Assembly: GCF_038900055.1 (NCBI RefSeq)
Contig: NZ_JBBMQM010000001.1
Location: 1,426,001 to 1,490,000 of the forward strand
DNA from: Henriciella sp. AS95
GTDB taxonomy: Bacteria; Pseudomonadota; Alphaproteobacteria; Caulobacterales; Hyphomonadaceae
Length of the DNA: 64,000 nt
Direction of reading: 5' to 3'
The translations under genes were made by a program, and so were the position numbers. This document shows, one piece after another, positions 17,312 to 25,804 of this stretch. The notes below the pieces were generated by a model, which was not told the DNA's origin, did no database searches, and saw only the letters and a program-made list of their open reading frames with translations. Positions within the stretch are counted from its first letter, which is position 1. Each line of letters opens with the position of its first letter.

Positions 17312-17962
17312 TCAGGATTGCGCCCTGATTCGGTACACGCAGCGGCGGGCCCCTACGAGGATATGGTCCTCGCGGGTGACGAGGGTGTCAGTGCCGAGGG
17401 CATTCTGGAAGACGTCCAGTTCATTTGCGCAAAGGCGCTGGCAGGCTTTGGCGGCCGAGCAGATGGGGCAGTGGTTCTCGATCAGGAGCCAGTCGTCGCC
17501 GTCTTCGGCGGCAGCGGCCATATAGCCCTCGGCTGAGCGGAGTTCGGTGAGGCGCTTTACGCGCGCGCCGATATCCGTGTGCCCTGAAAGATGGGCGCGA
17601 TAAGCCGCGAGTTGTGTCTCGCTATGCCTGTCGATGACCTTCGAAAGACCGTCCTCGCCGAACATGTCGCGGATCGATTCGATCATCTCCAGGGCGAGTC
17701 CCTGATGGGCGTCCGGGAAAGCGCGGGAGGCGGCGTCTGTCAGCGACCAGATCTTGGTCGGGCGGCCGCGGCCCTGCGGTTTCGAGCTTTCTTCGATGAG
17801 GCCCTCTTCGGCCAGTTCATAGAGATGCAGGCGGACGGCCATGGCGGTGACGCCAAGCGTTTCGGCAAGCGCGCTGGCAGATTGCGGACCGCCGCGCTTC
17901 AGCAGGTCGAGAACTGTATTGCGCGTTGCAGTCAGCGGCGGTGGAGAAGCGGTCTGGCTCAT
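17312..17962 (-). CDS. SufR-like metalloregulator (winged helix plus Cys-rich C-terminus)
   Basis: A 216-residue transcription factor. The N-terminal winged helix (TRNTVLDLLKRGGPQSASAL, about residues 13-32, then VTAMAVRLHLYELAEEGLI) binds DNA. The C-terminal part has cysteines at 165, 168, 174, 178 and 208 in ENHCPICSAAKACQRLC and GARRCVYRI. This pattern is shared with SufR-type iron-sulfur sensing repressors. It could sense an Fe-S cluster or oxidative stress. No suf genes are nearby. It is divergent from a VOC protein gene at 18042, which is the likely direct target besides itself. Confidence 0.82.
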   Translation of the reverse strand: MSQTASPPPLTATRNTVLDLLKRGGPQSASALAETLGVTAMAVRLHLYELAEEGLIEESSKPQGRGRPTKIWSLTDAASRAFPDAHQGLALEMIESIRDMFGEDGLSKVIDRHSETQLAAYRAHLSGHTDIGARVKRLTELRSAEGYMAAAAEDGDDWLLIENHCPICSAAKACQRLCANELDVFQNALGTDTLVTREDHILVGARRCVYRIRAQS

Positions 17963-18041
17963 TTTTCTTTTTTAAAAGGGATTGCTTTCAAAAACAAGCG
18001 AGAATAAATAAAGGAAAATCTATAATAAATGGAGAAGGACA
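17963..18041. promoter_or_regulatory. Divergent AT-rich promoter region between the SufR-like and VOC genes
   Basis: This 79-base gap is much richer in A and T than its surroundings. It has a perfect TATAAT at 18021-18026, a GGAGAAGG ribosome binding site at 18031-18038, and a loose inverted repeat GCTT...AAGC at 17984-17999. No good -35 box sits 16-18 bases from the TATAAT, so the promoter may depend on or be blocked by the adjacent regulator. Confidence 0.4.
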
Positions 18042-18461
18042 ATGGTACGCCTCGAACATGCCAATCTCGTCGTCACTGATTTCGGACCGACATTGAGTTT
18101 CCTGAAGGCCGCTTTCCCGCATTGGCGCGTTCGCGGACGCGGCAAGGGAACCTGGTCGGGCAAGCCGCGAGAGTGGCTGCATTTCGGTGACGACGAGTTC
18201 TACATTGCGCTGTCGGACAATGGCGAAGGCGCACCGCGCGACCTGAAAGGGCATCAGCCGGGACTGGCGCATCTGGCTTTCGAGGTCTCGGATATCGAAC
18301 GCCTGATTCAGCGGCTGGAGGCGGCCGGTCACGAGATATCCAATCCGGGTGCCCCGACCGAACACCGCCGCAATGTCTATTTCATCGACGGCAACAATAT
18401 CGAGTTCGAATTTGTCGAATACTTCTCAGACGATCCAGCCGAGAAGAACCGCTATGACTGA
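18042..18461 (+). CDS. VOC-family (glyoxalase/dioxygenase fold) protein
   Basis: A 139-residue protein with two beta-alpha-beta-beta-beta modules. The metal-ligand positions are His6 in LEHANLVV, His76 in LAHLAFEV and the Glu in IEFEFVEY near the C-terminus, as in glyoxalase I-like enzymes. The substrate cannot be told. A strong ribosome binding site and the divergent SufR-like regulator suggest that it is an inducible stress or detoxification gene. Confidence 0.88.
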   Translation: MVRLEHANLVVTDFGPTLSFLKAAFPHWRVRGRGKGTWSGKPREWLHFGDDEFYIALSDNGEGAPRDLKGHQPGLAHLAFEVSDIERLIQRLEAAGHEISNPGAPTEHRRNVYFIDGNNIEFEFVEYFSDDPAEKNRYD

Positions 18462-18469
18462 GCGCGGAC

Positions 18470-19315
18470 CTACAGTTCGTCGAACGTGTTGCAGCTATTG
18501 GGATCGCCGGAACGATAGCCGCGCAGGAGCCATTCCTGGCGCTGCTGTGATGAGCCATGCGTGAAGTTTTCAGGGTTCACATTGCGGCCGGCGCGTTCCT
18601 GCAGGGTGTCGTCGCCGATCGCGCTGGCCGTGCGCAGGCCTTCCTGTATGTCGCCTTCTTCCAGCGCGACGTCGCCGCCGGAGACGCGCGCGGCATTGGC
18701 CGCCCACACGCCAGCATAGCAATCTGCCTGAAGCTCGAGCGCGACGGCATACTGGTTGGCGTCTGCCTGGTTGCGGGCGCGTTGCTGCGCCTCGCGAACC
18801 TGCGTCGTAGCGCCGGTCAGTTTCTGGACGTGGTGGCCGAATTCATGCGCGATGACATAGGCCTTGGCGAAGTCAGCGCCGGACGCGCCGAGCTGGGTTT
18901 CCATCTGCTGCCAGAAGGAGAGGTCGAGATAGACGGTCTCGTCGGCGGGGCAGTAGAACGGCCCCATGGCGGACTGGCCGTAGCCGCAACCTGTATTGGT
19001 GCCCTGGGTATAGAGCACTGTGGATGGCGGGGAATAGCTGTTCATGCTGGCGGACCAGACATCATTGATGTTCGAGCCGATGACATCGACGAAGAGGCCG
19101 GCCTGGTCTTCAGGCGTGCCGACGTCGCCGCGTTCCTGCACGCCTGCGCCGCCGAAGCTGCTCGCGATCTTCTGGGTGGTTTGCGGGTCGATACCGAGAA
19201 AATAATAACCGAGAAGTCCCAGGACCAGAACGCCGAGACCGCCGCCAGCGGCCGCTGTCTTCATGCCCCGCCTGTCTTCTACCCGTCCGCTTGTGCGGCC
19301 ACCCTTCCAACGCAT
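18470..19315 (-). CDS. Neutral zinc metallopeptidase (YpfJ/PF04228-like)
   Basis: The start is ATG 19315, preceded by AGGAG; the open frame up to 19417 is not supported. The protein (281 residues) begins with a basic cytosolic tail (MRWKGGRTSGRVEDRRG), one transmembrane helix (LGVLVLGLLGYYFLG) and a periplasmic domain with the zinc motif HEFGHH at 157-162. The third ligand is in the ELQADCYAGVW stretch. This arrangement is characteristic of the YpfJ-type 'putative neutral zinc metallopeptidase' family. The physiological substrate is not known. It is divergent from the YjbQ-like gene. Confidence 0.92.
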   Translation of the reverse strand: MRWKGGRTSGRVEDRRGMKTAAAGGGLGVLVLGLLGYYFLGIDPQTTQKIASSFGGAGVQERGDVGTPEDQAGLFVDVIGSNINDVWSASMNSYSPPSTVLYTQGTNTGCGYGQSAMGPFYCPADETVYLDLSFWQQMETQLGASGADFAKAYVIAHEFGHHVQKLTGATTQVREAQQRARNQADANQYAVALELQADCYAGVWAANAARVSGGDVALEEGDIQEGLRTASAIGDDTLQERAGRNVNPENFTHGSSQQRQEWLLRGYRSGDPNSCNTFDEL

Positions 19316-19469
19316 TCTCTTCTCCTGCTTGCCTGTCCCGAACCCAAACGCGCGAGCCGGAAAGAGGATGCACGCAACCGCCTCGAATTGAAAGATCGAT
19401 ACGATGAATACCAACACGCCTCATGAAACATGCGAGCCTCGCCTCAGCCGGGCTGACATGATGTCAGCG

Positions 19470-19910
19470 ATGGCATATCGATGGACGCGCATGATCGACA
19501 CATTATCCATTTCGACGAGCGGCCCCGGCCTGACCGAATTCACACAGCAGGCGCGACAGTTCGTGCGCGACAGCGGGGTGAGCGAGGGGCTGCTGACGGT
19601 TTTTGTGCGCCATACATCCTGCTCGTTATTGATCCAGGAAAATGCCGACCCCGATGTGCAGACTGACCTCAACAATTTCTTCCGCCGCCTCGTGCCGCAT
19701 TCTTATGACCCGTCCATGAGCTGGATCATTCATGACGCGGAAGGGCCAGACGACATGCCTGCCCATATCAAGGCGGCGCTGACGCAGACATCCATCGGCA
19801 TACCTGTGAGCGGCGGCGAGATGCTGCTCGGCACCTGGCAGGGGCTTTATCTGTTCGAACACCGCGACCGGCCACATACGCGGCAGGTTGTGCTTCACAT
19901 GGGTGGGTGA
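19470..19910 (+). CDS. YjbQ/UPF0047 family protein (secondary thiamine-phosphate synthase-type)
   Basis: A protein of about 146 residues with the full UPF0047 pattern: TVFVRHTSCSLLIQENADPDV near the middle (20-odd residues around the conserved HTS), the DGPDDMPAHIK-like segment here as EGPDDMPAHIK, and the C-terminal LGTWQGLYLFEHR. E. coli YjbQ has weak thiamine phosphate synthase activity, hence the database name; the true role is uncertain. Several in-frame ATGs exist (19458, 19470, 19491) and none has a strong ribosome binding site; 19470 fits family alignments best. The next gene starts five bases after its stop. Confidence 0.9.
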   Translation: MAYRWTRMIDTLSISTSGPGLTEFTQQARQFVRDSGVSEGLLTVFVRHTSCSLLIQENADPDVQTDLNNFFRRLVPHSYDPSMSWIIHDAEGPDDMPAHIKAALTQTSIGIPVSGGEMLLGTWQGLYLFEHRDRPHTRQVVLHMGG

Positions 19911-19914
19911 GACG

Positions 19915-20322
19915 ATGAGACTGAACCAGGCCACTGTGCCCTGCACTGATTACGCGGCGAGCGTCGCCTTCTACACCACGCTTGGCCTTGTCCAGATTGT
20001 CGACAGTCCGCCGCGTTATGCGCGCTTTGAATGCCCGGCGGGGGATGGCGGCGAACCGGCGACATTTTCGCTACATCATGTCGAAGGCTGGCCGGGCGCG
20101 GATGATCCGCTGGTCTATTTCGAGGTGGACGATCTCGATGCCGAATATGAACGGCTCGTGGCGGCGGGGCTGAGCTTCATCTCGTCGCCGGTCGACCAGA
20201 GCTGGAAGTGGCGCGAGGCCTATCTGCGCGATCCGGCCGGCAACCGGGTCTGTCTCTATCAGGCCGGCGACATGCGCCGCTTTCCCCCTTGGCGCATCGA
20301 CGCGTCAGTTCAGGAAAAATAG
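19915..20322 (+). CDS. VOC-family protein
   Basis: This 135-residue protein starts at ATG 19915, four bases after the YjbQ stop, so the pair is an operon. The pattern ASVAFYTTLGL, the acidic FEVDDLDAEYERL segment and the C-terminal LRDPAGNRVCLYQAG are standard for the glyoxalase/bleomycin-resistance fold. The metal ligand at the first strand is not His here (RLNQATV), so it may be a binding protein rather than a metalloenzyme. It overlaps the end of the convergent SLC13 gene by 18 bases. Confidence 0.88.
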   Translation: MRLNQATVPCTDYAASVAFYTTLGLVQIVDSPPRYARFECPAGDGGEPATFSLHHVEGWPGADDPLVYFEVDDLDAEYERLVAAGLSFISSPVDQSWKWREAYLRDPAGNRVCLYQAGDMRRFPPWRIDASVQEK

Positions 20323-22080
20323 CCAGATCGCCGTGCATGAGGCGAGGCCCGCCATGATATTCATGGGCAGGCCGATCTTGATGAAATCGCTGAAGCGGTA
20401 GTTCCCGGCCGAATAAACAATCGTATTGGTCTGATAGCCGATCGGCGAGGCAAAGCTGGCGCTGGCGCCAAACATGACGGCGAGCACCAGGGCGCGGGGG
20501 TCCATGCCCAGCGATCCGGCGAGCGTGATCACAAGCGGGGTCATGATGACGGCCACAGCCGCATTGGTGATGAGCTCTGTGAGCAGCGACGTCATCGCAT
20601 AGATGATGAGCAGCACGACGAAGGGGGACGCCGCCAGGAGGACTGGCGATATCGCGTCCACGATCAGGGCGAGCGCGCCTGTCTCTTCCATGCCGCGCCC
20701 GACGATCAGCATCGCAACGATCAGCGCAAGCACGCCCGCCTGCAGGGATCGCCAGGCATCATCGGTGCTGATGCAGCCGGTGACCATGACCGCGCCCACG
20801 CCAATCAGCGCCGCTACAGCGAGGGGGACGCCAAAGACCGCGCTGGCGATAATGACGCCGGCGAGGGCGCAGATTGCAATCGGGGCATGGCCGCGCCGGA
20901 AAGGCACCGCGTCGATGTCATGATCGATCAGGAGCGGCGTCGAGGTGCCGAGCGCCCGAAGCGTCCCGGCTGTGCCTTCCAGCAGAAGCGTATCGCCGGC
21001 ATGGAGGCGGCAAGCGGAAAGCGTTGGCCCCGGCTGGTGGCCGGACCGTGACAGGCCGCGCACCGTGATCTGGTAGTTCGACATGTGCGAGAGCTGGGAT
21101 AGCGGCCGGCCAATATTCGGGTCCGTCGCCGCGATTGTCGCTTGCGCCTGCACCGGCTCGTCCGGAATGTCCTTGCGCACGCGCAGGCCAACCTTGAAGG
21201 TCTGCCCCGTCGAAAGGGTGAGGAGTTCCTCAAGCGTGACGCGGACCGTCAGGCGGTCATTGGCTGACAATAACCGATCTTCATCGTCTGGCGCGATCAG
21301 GCGGTTGCCGCGCCGATGAGAAACGAGTTTCACGCCCTTCGCCTTGAGGGCAGGGACGTCTTCCGGCGGCAGGCCGATGACCTTGCTGTCCTCATTGGGA
21401 AAAATGTCGGTGAGGAAAAAACGCTGGCGTTCAGTGTCTTCGCCGCCTTCATCAGCCGAGGGCAGGAGCCAGCGTCCAAAGACGATCAGGAAGCTCAGAC
21501 ACACCACCAGGGTGAAAATGCCGACCGCCGATATTTCGAAAATGCCGAACCTTTCGAGGCCGCGCGACTGCGCGACACCGGCAACGAGCAGGTTCGATGA
21601 TGTGCCGATCAGCGTCATCGTGCCGCCGAGGATCGACACGAAGGAGAGCGGGATCAGGAGCCGTTTGCGCGAGACTGAAAGCTTCTGGGAGAGCGCGATG
21701 ATGACGGGCACGAGGATGACCACGACGGCGGTGTTGCTGACAAAGGCTGAGGCGACGATGGTCACCAGGCCAACCAGCGCCAGCGCGCCGAGTTTGGTCT
21801 TGTCCGCCACGGCGAGAATGCGCCCGGCAATGTACTCAAGAACGCCGGTTCGTTGCAGGGCAGCCGCGAGGATGAAGAACGCCCCGATCGCGATGGGCGC
21901 GCTGTTGGCAAATGCGCCTAGGGCGAGGTCCTCGGTGACATAGCCGAGCGCCAGGAAAGCGGCGGCCCCGGCAATTGCCGTCGCGGCGGGGTTGATCCGC
22001 TCGGCAACGAAGCTGACGAACATCGCAGCCAGAAGGAAGAGCGCAATCCATGTTGCGTTCGCGTTCAGAAAGTCGATCAA
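20305..22080 (-). CDS. SLC13/DASS-family permease with TrkA-C (RCK_C) domains
   Basis: An inner-membrane carrier of about 591 residues. It has around 11-12 hydrophobic segments in two halves, separated by a soluble region (about residues 195-380) with two RCK_C-like folds (VTLEELLTLSTGQTFKVG and the GLPPEDVPALKAKGVKLV part). The SNT motifs of this family are visible as ASAFVSNTAVVVILVP and LITNAAVAVIMTPLV. Members import dicarboxylates, sulfate or other anions with sodium. I favour the TTG start at 22080 because GGAG lies eight bases upstream and the protein then begins at the first membrane helix. A GTG at 22182 would add 34 residues. The substrate is unknown. Confidence 0.88.
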   Translation of the reverse strand: MIDFLNANATWIALFLLAAMFVSFVAERINPAATAIAGAAAFLALGYVTEDLALGAFANSAPIAIGAFFILAAALQRTGVLEYIAGRILAVADKTKLGALALVGLVTIVASAFVSNTAVVVILVPVIIALSQKLSVSRKRLLIPLSFVSILGGTMTLIGTSSNLLVAGVAQSRGLERFGIFEISAVGIFTLVVCLSFLIVFGRWLLPSADEGGEDTERQRFFLTDIFPNEDSKVIGLPPEDVPALKAKGVKLVSHRRGNRLIAPDDEDRLLSANDRLTVRVTLEELLTLSTGQTFKVGLRVRKDIPDEPVQAQATIAATDPNIGRPLSQLSHMSNYQITVRGLSRSGHQPGPTLSACRLHAGDTLLLEGTAGTLRALGTSTPLLIDHDIDAVPFRRGHAPIAICALAGVIIASAVFGVPLAVAALIGVGAVMVTGCISTDDAWRSLQAGVLALIVAMLIVGRGMEETGALALIVDAISPVLLAASPFVVLLIIYAMTSLLTELITNAAVAVIMTPLVITLAGSLGMDPRALVLAVMFGASASFASPIGYQTNTIVYSAGNYRFSDFIKIGLPMNIMAGLASCTAIWLFFLN

Positions 22081-22334
22081 AGGGGCATCTCCGGATTGAG
22101 ATATGAACGCTGTTTCGGATAGCGCGGTTGCATGGACTGCGGGTGATTGTGCAGCTGGTCGGGCATGCTGGTCACCACTCACGCCGCGACAAGCGTCAAT
22201 CAGTCTTCACCTGTAGCGCCAACTATGCTTTAAGGCATAACTGTTGCGGTGCGCCATATCTCTTTACCTTGGGGAAACGAGCCCCATATAGAGTGGGCGG
22301 AAATGAGCCGCGTAAGATACAGGGAGTTGCGTTG

Positions 22335-22700
22335 ATGCTTCTTAACATGCTCAAGGCCAAGCTTCATTCTGGCACGGTCACCCAGTGTGACCTTCATTAT
22401 GAAGGGTCGGTCTCTATTGATCAGGAACTTCTGGACGCCTCCGGCATCCTTCCGAATGAGCGTGTGGACATCTGGAACGTGACCAATGGCGCACGCATCC
22501 AGACCTATGCGATTGAAGCGCCGCGTGGCTCCAAGACCATCGGCGTGAACGGCGCAGCAGCCCGTCACTTCTCTGTCGGCGACAAGGTCATCATCGCAGC
22601 ATTCGCTTCAATTGAGGCCGAAAAAGCTCGCCAGCATGCGCCGACCGTGGTGCTGCTTGACGACGCCAATGAGATGAAGGCGCCAAGCGCGGCCTACTAA
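22335..22700 (+). CDS. panD: Aspartate 1-decarboxylase precursor
   Basis: PanD makes beta-alanine from aspartate for pantothenate and coenzyme A synthesis. The 121-residue proenzyme cleaves itself between Gly24 and Ser25 (HYEGS), and the new N-terminal serine becomes the pyruvoyl cofactor. The segments [13 protein letters not shown] (VDIWNVTNG), TYAIEA and VNGAAA are all conserved. ATG 22335 follows AGGGAG at 22321-22326. The upstream 150 bases contain a small inverted repeat (TATGC/GCATA) that may be regulatory. It is divergent from the SLC13 permease and convergent with the lipoprotein gene. Confidence 0.96.
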   Translation: MLLNMLKAKLHSGTVTQCDLHYEGSVSIDQELLDASGILPNERVDIWNVTNGARIQTYAIEAPRGSKTIGVNGAAARHFSVGDKVIIAAFASIEAEKARQHAPTVVLLDDANEMKAPSAAY

Positions 22701-22710
22701 GTCCCGGTTT

Positions 22711-24195
22711 TCAGTATTCTTCAGTTTCGCTGGACGGTTCGCTCTCGGTTGAGAGCGGTGCGTCCGGATCATACCCATATTCATTATCGCCATTGCCCGC
22801 TAGCGGTGCTTCGACGACCTCTCCAGAGAGCGTAAACCACCGCTGCATCGCGGTGCACGTTGATGGCTGGAGCATCGCCGCACTGGCCGCCGCGTTAAAC
22901 TGGTCGCTCGTCGCGGCCGCCCAGACGCCAGCGGCGGAGTCGGCGGCGTTGAAGCCCATCTCCGCCAGGCCGCGCTCCATGCGCGTGCAGATCAGGCGAG
23001 CGAGGTCAGCGTCAGGATAATCATTCAGGCTGGCGATACGGTCGAACAGGTCGAGCCGCGAGAAGATGTAATCATAGACGGTGAGTTCCTCGCCGATCTT
23101 GAAGGCGAGGATATCTGCGCCGACGACGCCGCGATAATCGGGCCACTGATCATATCCCTGTTCATCCGGCTGTGTGGTGCTTGTGAAGACCGACACGATG
23201 GGCGCATCGAGATAGACCGCCCAGCCGCCCAGCATTTCCCGGTCCTTGGTATTGCGAATATCCCTGGCATCGGGCAGCGCGGCAAAGACGACGAGGATCG
23301 GTTTGTCAGACCAGGATTTGATCGCCATGGAACTCATCGTCTGCTCCGTGATGGAGCGGCCAAAAAGCGTCGAGACCGAATTGTCGAGGAAGTTCGAGGC
23401 TTCCAGCATGGTCGGGGCGGTGAACGCCGTGATCAGCGAAGAGCTCGGCGCCAGCAGGCTGGCCGCATTAGTCAGGGAAGACATGACATTGGCTGTCGCA
23501 CCGGAGCTTTCGCGCTCATCCGACAGCTGCATGCGCAGTTTTGCGGTGATGGTGGTGTTGGACGAGACCTTGAACCAGGGCGTGGCGTAGAGGGCGAGGC
23601 TCTGATCGGTCGACCAGCTTTCGCCCTGTTCGCGATTGGACGTGAACGAGGCCGAGAACAGCGCCTCCGTGGCTTTGACATCCGGCTTGGAGATTTCAAA
23701 TTCGGCGAGGAGCGCGCGGGACACCTCTTTGGAGCCCATCATGCGCGAGAACCAGCCGCGGCTCTCATCCTTGTAGTTTCGCTGGGCAGGGGCCTCGGTA
23801 TAGGCGCCCGAGGCGACGCCATCCATGTCGGTCGCCTGCTTGTCGAGCGTCACGATGCGGATCCGGGTGTAGAGATCCTCTAGCGGCAATCCCCACTGCG
23901 AGTTGGCCGCTTCCTGATCAATGGCGACATCGATGAAGGGGAGAAAGTCACGTGTGACGGTTACATTCGTAGAACCGCCAGCGGCCGGTGCGCCGCTTCC
24001 GACCATGGGAGGGCCGGGATAGTAATTGTCTGGCGTTTCGCGAGGTCGGCTCGGTATGGGTGAAGGCTCGCCAGCATAGTCATCATAATAGGGCGCCTCT
24101 TCTTCGCTGGTCGGGTAGTCTGCCTGATCGGTCTTGTCCGACGTGGTCGCGCAAGCCGCCAGGCCCGCGCACATGGCGAGCATGAAATACCGCAT
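22711..24195 (-). CDS. Large predicted lipoprotein, function unknown
   Basis: A 494-residue protein with a lipoprotein signal (MRYFMLAMCAGLAAC). The mature N-terminus is a disordered Asp/Glu/Tyr/Pro-rich linker (to about residue 70), then a folded body of some 400 residues and an acidic tail rich in Glu and Ser. Several Ser/Thr-rich beta segments (SSNTTITAKLRMQLS) are present. The second half has a stretch IKSWSDKPILVVFAALPDARD. I recognise no family or catalytic motif. GGAGGGG lies directly before the start. It stands alone between panD and the SIMPL-domain gene, all in envelope-rich surroundings. Confidence 0.7.
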   Translation of the reverse strand: MRYFMLAMCAGLAACATTSDKTDQADYPTSEEEAPYYDDYAGEPSPIPSRPRETPDNYYPGPPMVGSGAPAAGGSTNVTVTRDFLPFIDVAIDQEAANSQWGLPLEDLYTRIRIVTLDKQATDMDGVASGAYTEAPAQRNYKDESRGWFSRMMGSKEVSRALLAEFEISKPDVKATEALFSASFTSNREQGESWSTDQSLALYATPWFKVSSNTTITAKLRMQLSDERESSGATANVMSSLTNAASLLAPSSSLITAFTAPTMLEASNFLDNSVSTLFGRSITEQTMSSMAIKSWSDKPILVVFAALPDARDIRNTKDREMLGGWAVYLDAPIVSVFTSTTQPDEQGYDQWPDYRGVVGADILAFKIGEELTVYDYIFSRLDLFDRIASLNDYPDADLARLICTRMERGLAEMGFNAADSAAGVWAAATSDQFNAAASAAMLQPSTCTAMQRWFTLSGEVVEAPLAGNGDNEYGYDPDAPLSTESEPSSETEEY

Positions 24196-24276
24196 TGTCC
24201 CCTCCGAAGATTGATCCTCCGCTATCGGAGCCTAAACCTTCGAAGGGAACGTGGCGACATTTAATTGAGCAGACGC

Positions 24277-25062
24277 TTATTTACGCAGCTCGAACGTGAC
24301 ATTGACGTTCACCGAGTAGCCCACTTCGCCGCCCGATACCTGGGTCGAGTCTTCGGCCGATTCGGCGCGCACACTCATCATCGGCATGGGCTGGTATCCG
24401 CCGCCCGAACTCTCTGAGATCGTGACGATACGGGCCACACGATAGCCGGTCGCTTCGGCATAGAGATTGGCGCGCTGTACCGCTTTCTGGATGGCCTGGC
24501 GACGCGCTTCGTCGCGCGCTTCTGAAGGGTCATCGAGCCCAAATTGCAGGCCGGAAATCGTATTACCGCCCTGCGTGACGATGGCGTCCATCGTCGTGCC
24601 CAGATTGTCCAGATCGCGGACTTTCACCGTCAGCTGGTTGCTGGCTGTGTAGCCCGTCACGCGCGGTGGGCTGCCATCGCGATTGGAGTAGTCATAGCTC
24701 GGCTGCAGGGAGAGGTTGGACGTCTGCATGTCGCGGTTGGCAACGCCCGCCGTCTGCAGGGCCGAATACACACCGTCCATGCGCGAAGCGTTCTGCGACA
24801 TGGCCTCAGAGGCGGTCTTGGCTTCGGTTTGCACACCGGCGGTAATCGTGGCGATGTCAGGCGCGCGCGAGACCTCTCCGGATGCCGAGATCTGAAGCGT
24901 GGTCTCGGGCTGGATGGAATTGGGGTGTGAGGACGGGATGGGCGCTTCGCCGGGCACGTTCACCGTGTTGGCGGGCGATTGCTGCGCCATGCTGGTACCG
25001 CAGGCGACCAGGGCACCGGCACCGGCGATGCCTGCGATCATTCTGGGGGTTGTCATTTTCAT
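24277..25062 (-). CDS. SIMPL domain-containing protein (DUF541)
   Basis: The start ATG 25062 has AGGAG upstream. The 261-residue precursor has a signal peptide with the sequence GALVACGTSMAQ, which could be cleaved as a lipoprotein (after VAC) or by signal peptidase I (after MAQ). The mature part shows the SIMPL pattern: LQISASGEVSRAPDIATITAGV, SNLSLQPSYDY and IQKAVQRANLYAEATGYRV, with an even spread of Ala. Family members such as E. coli YggE act in the periplasm or on membranes and lower oxidative stress; they form large rings. The regulator is not visible here. A longer frame to 25134 would put extra basic residues before the signal peptide. Confidence 0.92.
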   Translation of the reverse strand: MKMTTPRMIAGIAGAGALVACGTSMAQQSPANTVNVPGEAPIPSSHPNSIQPETTLQISASGEVSRAPDIATITAGVQTEAKTASEAMSQNASRMDGVYSALQTAGVANRDMQTSNLSLQPSYDYSNRDGSPPRVTGYTASNQLTVKVRDLDNLGTTMDAIVTQGGNTISGLQFGLDDPSEARDEARRQAIQKAVQRANLYAEATGYRVARIVTISESSGGGYQPMPMMSVRAESAEDSTQVSGGEVGYSVNVNVTFELRK

Positions 25063-25165
25063 TTCTGAGCTCCTTTCAGCGTCAGGGACTTGCGCTCTTG
25101 ATGTAATTCGGCCATTGCGGCGGCATCGTGTCATCTAGAAGATGATCACCGCACAATTGGTTCCA

Positions 25166-25242
25166 GGGCCTGTAGCTCAGTTGGTTAGAGCGGACCGCTC
25201 ATAACGGTCTGGTCGGGGGTTCAAGTCCCTCCGGGCCCACCA
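25166..25242 (+). tRNA. tRNA with CAU anticodon (Ile2-type likely, Met possible)
   Basis: The 77-base sequence folds into a full cloverleaf. The acceptor stem is GGGCCTG/CGGGCCC, the anticodon arm is GACCG-CTCATAA-CGGTC with anticodon CAT, and the T arm is GGGGGTTCAAGTCCCTC. CCA is encoded. CAU-anticodon tRNAs can be initiator Met, elongator Met or lysidine-modified Ile2. The first base pair G1-C72 excludes the usual initiator mismatch. The C4-G69 and C5-G68 pairs are TilS determinants known from E. coli tRNA-Ile2, so Ile2 is favoured. Confidence 0.95.
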
Positions 25243-25266
25243 TTCGCTGCCGGTTGAGCGTCAGCT

Positions 25267-25297
25267 CAAAAAATCAGTCCAGTGGACTGATTTTAGG
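25267..25297. terminator. Bidirectional terminator after tRNA and DUF6265 gene
   Basis: AAAATCAGTCCA and TGGACTGATTTT (25270-25294) form a perfect 12-base stem around a single base. The flanking A-run reads as a T-run on the minus strand. It can stop tRNA transcription on the plus strand and the MoxR-type operon on the minus strand. Confidence 0.85.
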
Positions 25298-25330
25298 CAA
25301 GCGAATGCCCCGGCAGGGGCTATGCGGGCG

Positions 25331-25804
25331 TTATTCCGACTCGCCGTCATCCTTGCACCTGTCCATGCTGAAAGTCTGTAGACCGCTGCCGTCGAGCTTT
25401 GCGATTTTTGCCACGAGGGCGATGCGGTTTGCGCCGTATTCGATGCGTTGCGGGAAGTCGTGGTCCGGGTTTTCGAACACGATCGAGAGACCGGTGCGTT
25501 CGGTTTCGGTGAATTCGGTTGACGGTCCGCCATTCGGGGAGGCGATATAGACCGCGCCATCCTCTCTCTCTTCGATACGGAGCTCTTCGAAAAAGACGAC
25601 GCGGTCGTCGCGTTTGCTGACGCCGTATCCGAACATCAGCTCGCCTTCTGGCTCAGACCAGACTTCCTTTGTGTCGCCATGCTCATGGGCCCAGCAACCC
25701 GACATCCAATCAAGCGGTGCGCGTGCAACGGGGCTGGCGCAGGCCGTGCTGGCGAGGATTGTCGCCGCGAATGTGAAGGCGAAGGCGAAGGCGCGGGGGG
25801 CCAT
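25331..25804 (-). CDS. DUF6265 family secreted protein
   Basis: A 157-residue precursor with a signal peptide (AFAFTFAATILASTACA). The mature part has the DUF6265 pattern: LDWMSGCWAHE, a Glu-Val-Trp segment KEVWSEPEGELMFGYG, and FENPDHDFPQRIEYG near the end. Function is not known for the family. It is the last gene of the long minus-strand operon; its ATG shares one base with the stop of the RDD gene. The terminator at 25270-25294 follows. Confidence 0.85.
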   Translation of the reverse strand: MAPRAFAFAFTFAATILASTACASPVARAPLDWMSGCWAHEHGDTKEVWSEPEGELMFGYGVSKRDDRVVFFEELRIEEREDGAVYIASPNGGPSTEFTETERTGLSIVFENPDHDFPQRIEYGANRIALVAKIAKLDGSGLQTFSMDRCKDDGESE

